Positions 31,197 to 39,500 of a stretch of 64,000 nucleotides of DNA are shown in pieces; the first letter of the stretch is position 1; each line of letters starts with the position of its first letter. The stretch is from Pseudomonas sp. Marseille-Q3773. Its GTDB lineage: Bacteria > Pseudomonadota > Gammaproteobacteria > Pseudomonadales > Pseudomonadaceae. The position numbers and the translations under genes are program-made. The notes beneath the pieces were generated by a model that saw only the letters and a program-made list of their open reading frames with translations, was not told the DNA's origin and ran no database searches. The stretch spans positions 5,493,113-5,557,112 of the forward strand of contig NZ_OU745390.1 of assembly GCF_916618955.1 (NCBI RefSeq). Reading direction: 5' to 3'.

Positions 31197-32399
31197 ATGC
31201 CGACCTATCGCTACCAGGCCGTCGATCTTGGCGGCAAGACCCACAAGGCCAGCCTGCAAGCCGACAGCGAACGCCACGCGCGCCAGTTGTTGCGCGAGCA
31301 GGGCCTGTTCGCCCGCCGGTTGCAGCGCCACGAGGCCGGTACCACGCAATCCCGGCGCCAGCGCCTGAGCCGCGCCCAGCTGTGCGAGCTGACCCGTCAG
31401 TTGGCCACCCTGACAGGTGCCGGCATCCCCCTGGTCGACGCCCTGGCGACACTCGAACGCCAATTGCCCCAGCCCGCCCTGCACAGCGTACTGGTAGCCT
31501 TGCGCGGCTCGCTTGCCGAAGGCCTGGGGCTGGCCCGCAGCCTGGCGCGCCAAGGCGCACCGTTCAGCGGCCTGTACTGCGCGCTGGTGGAGGCCGGCGA
31601 ACGCTCCGGGCGTCTGGCCCAGGTGCTGGCCCGCCTGGCCGACCACCTGGAGCAGGTGCAACGGCAACAGCACAAGGCGCGCACTGCGCTGATCTACCCC
31701 ACGGTGCTGATGGGGGTATCGCTGGCGGTGGTGGTCGGCCTGATGACCTTCGTCGTGCCCAAACTTACCGAGCAGTTCGCCCATGCTGGGCAGAGCCTGC
31801 CGCTGATCACCTCGTTGTTGATCGGCCTGAGCCAGGGGCTGGTACGTGCCGGGCCCTGGCTGCTGGGGCTGGCTGGGGGGCTCGCTGTGCTCGGCGGCTG
31901 GTTGCTGCGCAAGCCGCAGTGGCGCCTGCGCCGCGACCAGCTGCTGTTGCGCCTGCCACGTATCGGCGACCTGCTGCAGGTGCTGGAAAGCGCGCGCCTG
32001 GCACGCAGCCTGGCCATTCTCACTGGCAGCGGCGTGGCCCTGCTCGAAGCCCTGCAAGTGGCCACCGAAACCGTCGGCAACCGGCGTATCCACCAGGCCA
32101 TGGAGCAGGTGCGCCTGCAGGTGCAGGGCGGTACCAGCCTGCACCGCGCGCTGGATGCCAGCCAGCAATTCCCGCCGCTGCTGGTGAACATGGTCGGCAG
32201 TGGCGAGGCCAGCGGCACCCTGGCCGAGATGCTCGAGCGTGTGGCCGACGACCAGGAGCGCGGCTTCGCCCGCCAGGTCGACACTGCCATGGCGCTGTTC
32301 GAACCCCTGATGATCCTGGTGATGGGCGCCGTGGTGCTGTTCATCGTGCTGGCCGTGCTGCTGCCGATCATGCAACTCAACCAGGGCCTGCAACTGTGA
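31197..32399 (+). CDS. gspF: type II secretion inner-membrane platform protein GspF
   Basis: A 400-residue polytopic platform protein that couples GspE to the pseudopilins. It begins MPTYRYQAVDLGGKTHKASL, has two homologous cytoplasmic T2SSF domains (about 70-190 and 270-395), and three membrane helices near 170-195, 220-240 and 370-395. Signature segments include LTRQLATLTGAGIPLVDALA and ARSLAILTGSGVALLEAL. It lies 3 bp after gspE. Confidence 0.95.
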   Translation: MPTYRYQAVDLGGKTHKASLQADSERHARQLLREQGLFARRLQRHEAGTTQSRRQRLSRAQLCELTRQLATLTGAGIPLVDALATLERQLPQPALHSVLVALRGSLAEGLGLARSLARQGAPFSGLYCALVEAGERSGRLAQVLARLADHLEQVQRQQHKARTALIYPTVLMGVSLAVVVGLMTFVVPKLTEQFAHAGQSLPLITSLLIGLSQGLVRAGPWLLGLAGGLAVLGGWLLRKPQWRLRRDQLLLRLPRIGDLLQVLESARLARSLAILTGSGVALLEALQVATETVGNRRIHQAMEQVRLQVQGGTSLHRALDASQQFPPLLVNMVGSGEASGTLAEMLERVADDQERGFARQVDTAMALFEPLMILVMGAVVLFIVLAVLLPIMQLNQGLQL

Positions 32400-32416
32400 A
32401 CGCAAGGAGTATTGCC

Positions 32417-32851
32417 ATGCAGCATCGACGCCACCGCCAGCGCGGTTTCACCCTCATGGAAATCATGGTGGTGATCTTCATCATCGGCCTGCTCATCGCC
32501 GTGGTCGCGCCCAGCGTGCTCGGCAACCAGGACAAGGCCATGAAACAGAAGGTCATGGCCGACCTGGCCACCCTGGAGCAGGCCCTGGACATGTACCGTC
32601 TCGACAACCTGCGCTTTCCCAGCAACGAGCAGGGCCTGGCTGCGCTGGTGAAAAAGCCGGCCCAGGAACCGCTGCCGCGGGCCTGGCGCAGTGACGGCTA
32701 CGTGCGCCGCCTGCCCGAAGACCCGTGGGGGACTCCGTATCAGTACCGCATGCCCGGAGAGCATGGCCGGGTCGACGTGTACTCGCTGGGTGCCGACGGC
32801 CTGCCGGGTGGCGAAGGCCAGGATGCCGACCTGGGAAACTGGGAGCTGTAA
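32417..32851 (+). CDS. gspG: type II secretion major pseudopilin GspG
   Basis: Major pseudopilin that forms the piston fibre. The 144-residue precursor starts MQHRRHRQRGFTLMEIMVVI: prepilin peptidase cleavage after G10, Glu5 of the mature protein, then the hydrophobic helix. The classical C-terminal calcium-site region ends VYSLGADGLPGGEGQDADLG, and PLPRAWRSDGYVRRLPEDPW is typical of GspG. No separate gene finder frame is needed: ATG at 32417 has AAGGAG 8 bp upstream. No prepilin peptidase gene is in the window, so the pilus peptidase PilD probably processes it. Confidence 0.95.
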   Translation: MQHRRHRQRGFTLMEIMVVIFIIGLLIAVVAPSVLGNQDKAMKQKVMADLATLEQALDMYRLDNLRFPSNEQGLAALVKKPAQEPLPRAWRSDGYVRRLPEDPWGTPYQYRMPGEHGRVDVYSLGADGLPGGEGQDADLGNWEL

Positions 32852-32854
32852 CGG

Positions 32855-33292
32855 GTGCGCCGGCAGCAGGGTTTCAGCCTGATCGAATTGCTGGTGGTGC
32901 TGGCCATCGCCGGGCTGATGAGCGGCTTGGCGGTGGTCAGCCTCGGCAGCGGCCAGGCCAGTGTCGACCAGGCCTTGCAGCGGCTGGCGGCCGAGACCCG
33001 CAGCCAGGCCGCACTGGCCCGGCATGCCGGGCAACTGCGCGGCCTGCGCTGGAACGGCCAGCGCCCGGAGTTCGTGCGGCGCGAAGGCGCGGCCTGGGCG
33101 CCCGAAGCGGTTGCGCTGGGCGACTGGCCCGAAGGCCTGTACCCGGATTGGCCAGCCAGCCCGCAACCTCAACTGCTGTTCACCCCGCATGGCTGGGCGC
33201 AGCCGGGCAGCGTGCGCTGGCGCTGGGCCGATGGTAGCCAGCGCTGGACCTGGCGTCGTGATGGCCGTTTGCAGATAGCGGTGGTGCCATGA
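32855..33292 (+). CDS. gspH: type II secretion minor pseudopilin GspH
   Basis: A 145-residue minor pseudopilin starting with GTG: (M)RRQQGFSLIELLVVLAIAGL. Cleavage is predicted after G6, with Glu5 present. The C-terminal beta domain is rich in Trp, Pro and Arg (PEGLYPDWPASPQPQLLFTP). It lies 3 bp after gspG, and its end overlaps the gspI start by 4 bp. Confidence 0.88.
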   Translation: MRRQQGFSLIELLVVLAIAGLMSGLAVVSLGSGQASVDQALQRLAAETRSQAALARHAGQLRGLRWNGQRPEFVRREGAAWAPEAVALGDWPEGLYPDWPASPQPQLLFTPHGWAQPGSVRWRWADGSQRWTWRRDGRLQIAVVP

Positions 33293-33657
33293 AGCGGCAT
33301 CAGCGCGGCTTCACCTTGCTCGAGGTGACCGTGGCCCTGGCGATCGCTGCCGTGCTGGCAGTGATCACCAGCCAGGTGTTGCGCCAGCGCCTGGCCGTGC
33401 AGGACAACCTGCAACAACACCGCCTCGGCCTGCTGTGTGCCCGCGAGCTGCAAACCCGCTTCGCCGTCGAGCAGTTCTGGCCCGCCAGCGATCAGGTGAG
33501 CGGTGAGCTCAGCCAGGGTGGCCAGGCGTGCCACTGGCAGCTGCAACTGCGCCGCACTGGTGTGCGCGACCTGCGTCGCGGGGAACTACTGCTGTTCGCC
33601 GATCGCGACCAGCGCCTGCCGCTAGGCCAGTACACCGTGTTTCTGGAGCGCCCATGA
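33289..33657 (+). CDS. gspI: type II secretion minor pseudopilin GspI
   Basis: A 122-residue minor pseudopilin, MKRHQRGFTLLEVTVALAIA, with cleavage after G7 and Glu5 present. GspI nucleates the pseudopilus tip with GspJ and GspK. It overlaps gspH by 4 bp. The following gspJ leader begins about 95 bp later, across a REP-like insertion, although an ATG overlapping this stop is in frame with gspJ. Confidence 0.88.
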   Translation: MKRHQRGFTLLEVTVALAIAAVLAVITSQVLRQRLAVQDNLQQHRLGLLCARELQTRFAVEQFWPASDQVSGELSQGGQACHWQLQLRRTGVRDLRRGELLLFADRDQRLPLGQYTVFLERP

Positions 33658-33684
33658 GTTACAGAAACGGTGAAGTTCGTGCGG

Positions 33685-33720
33685 CCCCTGTGGGAGCGGA
33701 CACGCCCGCTGCCACATCGG
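33685..33720. repeat. REP-like element between gspI and gspJ
   Basis: CCCTGTGGGAGCGGACACGCCCGCTGCCACA is a single REP-type palindrome (GTGGGAGCGG / CCCGCTGCCAC) inside the otherwise overlapping T2SS operon. It lies in the 95-bp gap between the gspI stop and the preferred gspJ start. Confidence 0.65.
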
Positions 33721-33752
33721 TTCAGCCCTCTCGCCAGCGCAGGCGCTTGCCA

Positions 33753-34343
33753 ATGAAGCGCCGTCAGGCCGGCCTGACCCTGATCGAGCTGATGGTCGCC
33801 CTGGCCCTGACCGCCGTGCTCGGTATCCTGCTCGCCGCTTTGGTCAATGGCTGGCTCAAGGTGCGCGAGCGCTTGCAGGTCACCACCGGGGAAACCTCGG
33901 TGCTGGACTTTTGCCTGGCCCTGGAACGGCGCTTCGACAGCCCGGCAATGCGCCGCATCTACGAACAGCGCCTGCCCCTGGCCAGCCGCTGGCTCGACTG
34001 GCAGCCAGCCAGCAACCAGCTGCTCTGGGTCGCCTCCACCGGCCTGCCGGAAGCCGAAGGCGGTGCACACTTGCAACGTCAGCGCCTGCGTTTCGAGGCC
34101 CGTGAGCAACGCCTGTTGCTGGAAAGCTCGGCCGACCTGTACGCCGCTGGCGCGCCGCGCTGGCTCGAGCGTGAACGGCTAGAGCGGGTCAGCGCCATGA
34201 ATGTTCTGTATTACCAGGGCGGCCGCTGGCTGGCCTGGCCTTCCGACCAACCCGCGCACCCCGGCCGTGGCGTGCGCCTGGAATTGCAGCGTGACGGGGC
34301 CCCCTATGTCTGCACCTTCGCGCTCCCATGGGGGCGCTCATGA
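33753..34343 (+). CDS. gspJ: type II secretion minor pseudopilin GspJ
   Basis: A 196-residue minor pseudopilin starting MKRRQAGLTLIELMVALALT. The normal short basic leader, cleavage after G7 and Glu5 argue for the ATG at 33753. An in-frame ATG at 33654 overlaps the gspI stop, but its 33 extra residues would translate a REP-like palindrome and bury the prepilin leader inside the protein. The 3' end overlaps gspL by 4 bp (ATGA). Confidence 0.87.
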   Translation: MKRRQAGLTLIELMVALALTAVLGILLAALVNGWLKVRERLQVTTGETSVLDFCLALERRFDSPAMRRIYEQRLPLASRWLDWQPASNQLLWVASTGLPEAEGGAHLQRQRLRFEAREQRLLLESSADLYAAGAPRWLERERLERVSAMNVLYYQGGRWLAWPSDQPAHPGRGVRLELQRDGAPYVCTFALPWGRS

Positions 34344-35416
34344 AAGTTGAATGGCGACGGCGCACAGCGGCCCGGCCCTGGCTGTTGCTGCGACCGGGTG
34401 CTACCTGGCACTGGGCGCTGGTCGATGGCGGCGTTGTGCAAAGCCACGGGCAGGGCAAGCCGCCGCTGCCCCTGCAGGCGCGAGCCGCGCTGATTGTGCC
34501 GGCCGAGGCCTGCAGCCATTTCCGCGTGCCGGCGCCGCCCGGGCTCAAACGTGAAGAATGGCCGCTGCTGCTCGAAGACCGCTTGCTGCAGGCCGCGGAT
34601 GAAGTGACTTGTGCCTGCCTGGCGCGTGAGCCCGGTTACCTTCGCTTGCTGGTGGTGGCGCGGCAGCAACTGGACGGCTGGCGAAGTCAGTGTGGCGAAT
34701 GGGACTTGCCGGTGGAACGTTGCTGGGCGGAGTTGCAGCTACTGCCGACACCCGCGGCGGGCGCTGCCTGGCACTGGCAGCGCAGCGCCGATCTGCGCTT
34801 GTGCAAAGGGCTGGGCGCAGACGGCCAGGAACATTGGCTGGCCTGGCCGCAGGCATTGGGTGATGCGCTTCCACAACCGTGGTCGGGGCTGCACACGGTG
34901 TCGCTGGGCGGTGACTGGCCATCGGCGTTGCCATCGCTCGATAAATTGCCGGGCCTGTTCGAGGCTACCCGCAAACCGCGTGCATTGCCGCTGGTATCCC
35001 GGCCGCAGCGACGCCTGCTTGCCGCTTGCCTGGCATTGGCTGCTGTCTGGGCCGGTCTGTGGATGACCCAGCAATGGCGCCAGGCGCAACTCTGGCGCAG
35101 CCAGGTGGTGGCCGTGACCGGCGCCCAGCCCAGCCCGCGTCACGCCGCGCAGGCGCTCAGACGGCTGCGCGAAGGTGAGTTGCAACAACGCGTGCGCCTG
35201 CGCCAGCTCGAAGACCTGCAAGCGGCATTGCAGGCCTGGCTGGGTGAGCACCCCGGCTGGCACCTGCGCGCGGTGCGCTTCGATGGCCAGCGCTGGCACG
35301 TGCGCCTGGCGGGTGAGGGTAGTGCACCGCCATGGCACGACATGGCGACCGCTGCGGGTGCCACTGTTCAGGTGCAAGCGGGCCAGGCGGTATTCGACCT
35401 GGGGGCCGCCTCATGA
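34340..35416 (+). CDS. gspL: type II secretion protein GspL
   Basis: A 358-residue bitopic platform protein. The N-terminal cytoplasmic actin-like domain (about 1-220) recruits GspE, one membrane helix follows at about 226-245 (LLAACLALAAVWAGLW), and the rest is a periplasmic ferredoxin-like domain. Overall similarity to family members is low, as is normal for GspL. The ATG at 34340 overlaps the gspJ stop; gspM overlaps its own stop. Confidence 0.85.
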   Translation: MKVEWRRRTAARPWLLLRPGATWHWALVDGGVVQSHGQGKPPLPLQARAALIVPAEACSHFRVPAPPGLKREEWPLLLEDRLLQAADEVTCACLAREPGYLRLLVVARQQLDGWRSQCGEWDLPVERCWAELQLLPTPAAGAAWHWQRSADLRLCKGLGADGQEHWLAWPQALGDALPQPWSGLHTVSLGGDWPSALPSLDKLPGLFEATRKPRALPLVSRPQRRLLAACLALAAVWAGLWMTQQWRQAQLWRSQVVAVTGAQPSPRHAAQALRRLREGELQQRVRLRQLEDLQAALQAWLGEHPGWHLRAVRFDGQRWHVRLAGEGSAPPWHDMATAAGATVQVQAGQAVFDLGAAS

Positions 35417-35799
35417 ACCGTGACTGGATACAGCGTCACCGTATCAAGTTCGCCTGGGCACTGATTGCCCTGTTGCTGGCCGTGCTGGCCCTGCGCGCGG
35501 GCCTGGCGCAATGGCGCGAGCTCAGCCAGTGGCGCGGGCTGGCGGAACAGGCCGCCAGCCTGCACGGCGGCACGGGGGTGAGCCTGGAACGGCTACGTCA
35601 GTCGGCCCAGGCCCGGCGTATCGAACTTGCTGAGGTCGATGCGCAAGGCAAGGTCTGGCAACTGCGTGGCCAGGTAGCTGACGAGCTTGTACTGCAAGGC
35701 TGGCTGCAGAGCCTGCGTGTCGAAGGCGTGCAGCCACTGCAATGGGGGCTGGAACAAGACGGCAAGGGCCTGCGCTTCGAGCTGGTGGTGCAACCATGA
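35413..35799 (+). CDS. gspM: type II secretion protein GspM
   Basis: A 128-residue bitopic inner-membrane protein: short cytoplasmic N-terminus MNRDWIQRHRIKF, one helix (about 13-31), and a small periplasmic domain. GspM stabilises GspL. It is recognised mainly from topology, size and position between gspL and gspN. Four-base overlaps occur at both ends. Confidence 0.82.
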   Translation: MNRDWIQRHRIKFAWALIALLLAVLALRAGLAQWRELSQWRGLAEQAASLHGGTGVSLERLRQSAQARRIELAEVDAQGKVWQLRGQVADELVLQGWLQSLRVEGVQPLQWGLEQDGKGLRFELVVQP

Positions 35800-36455
35800 G
35801 CCGAACAAGTGTGGCCTGGGTGCTGCTGGTATTCGTCGTGTCGCTGCTGCTGGAGCTGCCGGCCAGCTGGGTGGTGAGAGCGTTCGGCCTGCCCGTGCGC
35901 GAAGCCAGTGGCAGCCTGTGGCGTGGCCAGGCACAACAGCTGGGGCCGGTCGGGCCGCTGCACTGGGCCGTGCACCCTTGGCGCCTGCAGGCTAGCGCGG
36001 AGCTGGGCTGGCAGGGCCAGGCCTGGCGATTGCGTGGTGAAGGCTGGCCATGGCGCTGGCAGCTGGAAGCGGCGGCCATGGGCGCGCAGGCGACGGTAGT
36101 CACGGATTACCGCGTGGCCGGGCAATGGCAGGGCGCGCTGCGGGTTCAGGGCGCCGGGCGCCGATGCCAGGGCAGCGATGGCCGCCTGGTCGTTACCGAC
36201 CTGGCCCTGAGCGAGCCATGGTCGCTGGGCCTGGGGCAGGGCTGGCTGGAAATGGACTGCCGTAATGGCTGGCGCCTGCGCGGGCAACTGGCCCAACCGG
36301 GGCAGCATCACCTGGCAATGGAGGCAGACCTACAGGGGCGCCGGACCCAGCTAGTGTACGAATTGCAGCCCGACGCGGCGCTCACGCCTTTGCTGCGTGG
36401 GGCGCAGTGGCTCGGGCCGCAGGCGCTGGCCGGCCGACGAGACCTTCGCTGGTAG
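35796..36455 (+). CDS. gspN: type II secretion protein GspN
   Basis: A 219-residue protein with one N-terminal membrane helix (VAWVLLVFVVSLLLELPASW) and a beta-rich, tryptophan-rich periplasmic domain (GSLWRGQAQQLGPVGPLHW is a typical GspN segment). GspN is found only in some T2SSs and is often dispensable. It is the last gene of the operon; a REP-like hairpin follows and separates it from the convergent tpsA gene. Confidence 0.83.
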   Translation: MSRTSVAWVLLVFVVSLLLELPASWVVRAFGLPVREASGSLWRGQAQQLGPVGPLHWAVHPWRLQASAELGWQGQAWRLRGEGWPWRWQLEAAAMGAQATVVTDYRVAGQWQGALRVQGAGRRCQGSDGRLVVTDLALSEPWSLGLGQGWLEMDCRNGWRLRGQLAQPGQHHLAMEADLQGRRTQLVYELQPDAALTPLLRGAQWLGPQALAGRRDLRW

Positions 36456-36476
36456 GCAAACAGATGCTGGGCAGTC

Positions 36477-36506
36477 ATGGGAGCGGGCAAGCCCACTCCC
36501 ATACAG
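36477..36506. repeat. REP-like hairpin between gspN and tpsA
   Basis: ATGGGAGCGGGC (36478-36489) pairs with GCCCACTCCCAT (36492-36503) with one mismatch. It is a single member of the local REP family in the 57-bp gap between two convergent genes, where it could act as a shared terminator. Confidence 0.65.
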
Positions 36507-36512
36507 GGCGCT

Positions 36513-39500
36513 TCACTTGCTCTTGCCCTGCACACTCGAAACCCACTGCTCGCTGCGACTATGCCCGCTGGTCCGCAACAACCCCAGGTCGAGCGCATTC
36601 TCCCCGTCTGCCGCGCCTTTGCCCTTGACCATCTCGGCAAGCGCCGTCCCCAGGTCCACCGGTGAGTTGGACGCATCGATCGACACGTCCCGGCGATAGT
36701 CATTGCCGGCAAGCGTCTCGCGGGTCACTGATTGCGCGTCGAGGGCCACATCCCCTCGGGCCGATTGCAGGCGAGCGCCAACCAGCTGCACGCTACCGCC
36801 GACCTGCAGCTCGATGCCTTCGCTGCCTTTGAGCGCAGTCTGTTGGCTCACGCTGTCGCGTTGCACATGGGCTACGTCGAGGCTGAAGGTTGGCGAGAAG
36901 CCCGGGTCCGCCTTGGTCAGGGTCGAGCCGGCCTTTTCCTTGACCTTGCCGCCCAATGGCCCAGCCACTGCAGTCGCGGCGTTGACGTAGCCTTGCGGGT
37001 TTTTTTCCTGGCTCAAGCGGGCATCGCCCTTGACGCTCAGCGTGTTGACGATGTCCTTGCGGCTGGCGATATACAGGTCGCCGTCGACCACCCCGGCGAT
37101 GCGCCCTGCCTCCAGGGTGACACCTTCGATACGGGTGTCGCCGCGGCTTTGCAGGTCGATGCGCTCGGCACGCAGTTTGCCGGCGTTCCACTCGAGGTTG
37201 TCGCGCTTGTCCAGGTCGACCTTGAGGCGGCCATGCAGGCCACGGCTGTCCAGCTCGCCCTTGGCCATGTCGAAACCGGCGCCGGCCGTGATGTCGAGGT
37301 TGTTGCGTCGCTCCTGGTTGGCGGACGCCTCCAGGCGTATTCCGCCGCTTGGGGCCTTGACCGTCATTTCCCGAGCCGTAGCCTGCAGCCCCTGCAAGTG
37401 CACTGCGGTGTCCTCCTGGGCGCTGCTGCCCAGGCTCAGCGTGCCGTTGCTGGCGAACTGGGCGTCGACGGCCTGACGCGCCTCTTCGTCCTGCTTGCCG
37501 TGGCTGAAGTGCCCGCCGATGGCGCCGCCCCTGGTGTCGCCAGTCTTGACAGCCAGTTCCAGGCCACCGCCGAGCTTGCTGCCGGTGGCTTGCCGGGTGT
37601 TGCTGGCCGCCTTGACCGCGAGCTGGCCGCCGCTCTGCAACAGAATGTCGCCAGCCTTGGCCTGGGGGCTGCCGATCCGGGTACCTTCGAGCAGCAGGTC
37701 GCCGCCGCTGCTCAGTTGCACCTGGCCCTTGGCGTCGATCTGTGCCACCTGGGCGTTGCTGCTGGTGGTGTGCTGCTGCGCATTGTCGAGATAGCCGCGG
37801 CCATCGACACCGGTGCCACCGGGGCGGTTGCCCACCTTGGCCCAGGCGTTGCCGTCGAGCTGACCGGCCTGCTGTTCGGCGCGGTCGGTCGCCTGCGGCA
37901 AGGCCAGCGAGCCGGCACTGTTGATGACCACGTCACCCTCGCCGCCGTCGATGCGCGTGCCTTCGTAGCGGCCTTCACTGCCCAGTTGCACCTGAATACC
38001 CTGTTGCCCATACAGGCTGGCGGTTACTGCGGTGCTGGTGGTGTCCTGGGTGGTCAGCGAGCCGCCTTTGCCGGCGGCACGTACATTGAGGTCACTTCCG
38101 CTGCTGGTATCCACACGTGCATCACCACTGAACGCCAGGCGCTGCACGGAGGTTTGCCGGGTGTCCTGCGCCGCGCGCATGCGGTGTTCCTGGGCCTCGA
38201 TGCCGAGCGTGCCGGCATTGGCACGCCAGCGGGTGCCCTGGTCGTCTAGGGTATCGGCCTTGACTTGCACCTGGGCCCCGGACAGTTCGCTCACCTGGGC
38301 GAAGCCGCGGCGTTGGTTCTCCAGGCGCTTGAGGTGGTCGACGGTCATGTCGCCGCCGACGCTGGGAGCCACCATGGCGTGTTCGGGGGAGGCCTGCTGG
38401 AAGCGTGCGGCTTCCTCTCCCAGCACCAGGCGTTCGATCGGGCGGGTGAGGTCACGGTATTCCACACTGGCGCCCAGGGAGCCTGCCCAGTTGTTGCGGT
38501 GCTGCTCTCGCTCCTCGGTCTGTTCGAGCGCACGGTTGTCGATGCGTTTGGCCTCTACCTGCAGGCTGTTGCCCGCCGCGACGCGCGCCGCTTCGGTAAC
38601 CAGCGTGTCGGCTTGCAGCTTCAGGTCGCCGCTGGCCTGCAGGGTGCTGCGCTGTACCTCGCTGGCGCTATCCTTCAGCTGCTCGCGCTGGTGATGGCCT
38701 TCGAACAGGCTGCCTACCCGGTCGATGCCACCGGTAACCTGCAGCCCGCCACCGCTGCGGGTGGTGCGGGTGTCCAGGTCGCGCTCGTTGCGGGTAGCCC
38801 CCAGGGTGATGTCTCGCGCCTGAACATCAAGGTCGCCATTGCTGGCGGTTACCGTGGAGCCGTTGACCTGCAGGTTGGCGCCGCTATCCAGGCCCACCGA
38901 GGCCCCTGTGAGCACACTGGGCACCTGGTTGCCGGTGCGCTGCCGGCGGGTGGTGGTCACCACCTCATAAGCCACGCCTGCAGCGTATTGCCGGGACTCG
39001 GGCTTGCCGTCCCCGGCATCCTGGGTCTGCCCGGCGCTGGCGGTGAAGTTGCGCTGCTGGTCGCGGGATTCACCTTCATTGACCGCCTGCGCACTGGCAA
39101 CCAGCAGGTCGCCCTTGGCTTCGACCTGCAGCTGCCCGCCCGCTGCGACCTTGGCGCCCTCGATGCGCATTTCGTCGGCACTGGCCAGGCGCAGGTTGCT
39201 GGACGAAGCCACATCACTGACCAGTACTTGCTGTTTGCGCTCGGTGTTTTCCTGGCTGCTGCCAATCAGGCCGAACAGCTTGCTGTCGCGGTTGCGGTCG
39301 GTCGAGGTGCTGCTGCCCCGGCCTGGCTCAATGGCCAGCGAGCCTTTTTCGCTGAACAGCACGGCATCCTGCTTGCCATGGACGGTGCTGCCCTTGATGG
39401 CGAGCTGGTCGGCTGTGACGGTGAGCTTGCCGTCGCTGGCGATGGTGCTGCCGGCAACGGTCTGGCCTTCACTGTCATTGTCTTTGCGGTCGGCGAAGAA

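Noticed and set aside
29508..32405. 965-codon antisense open frame over gspD-gspF
   Set aside because: Composition is Gln/Ala/His-rich shadow sequence; the sense strand encodes clear GspD, GspE and GspF.
33654..33752. Upstream start for gspJ overlapping gspI
   Set aside because: It would translate a REP-like palindrome and place the prepilin cleavage motif 40 residues inside the protein. The ATG at 33753 gives a normal leader.
36513..36700. Contact-dependent inhibition toxin tail on TpsA
   Set aside because: No VENN motif, no change in composition and no small immunity ORF next to the 3' end.
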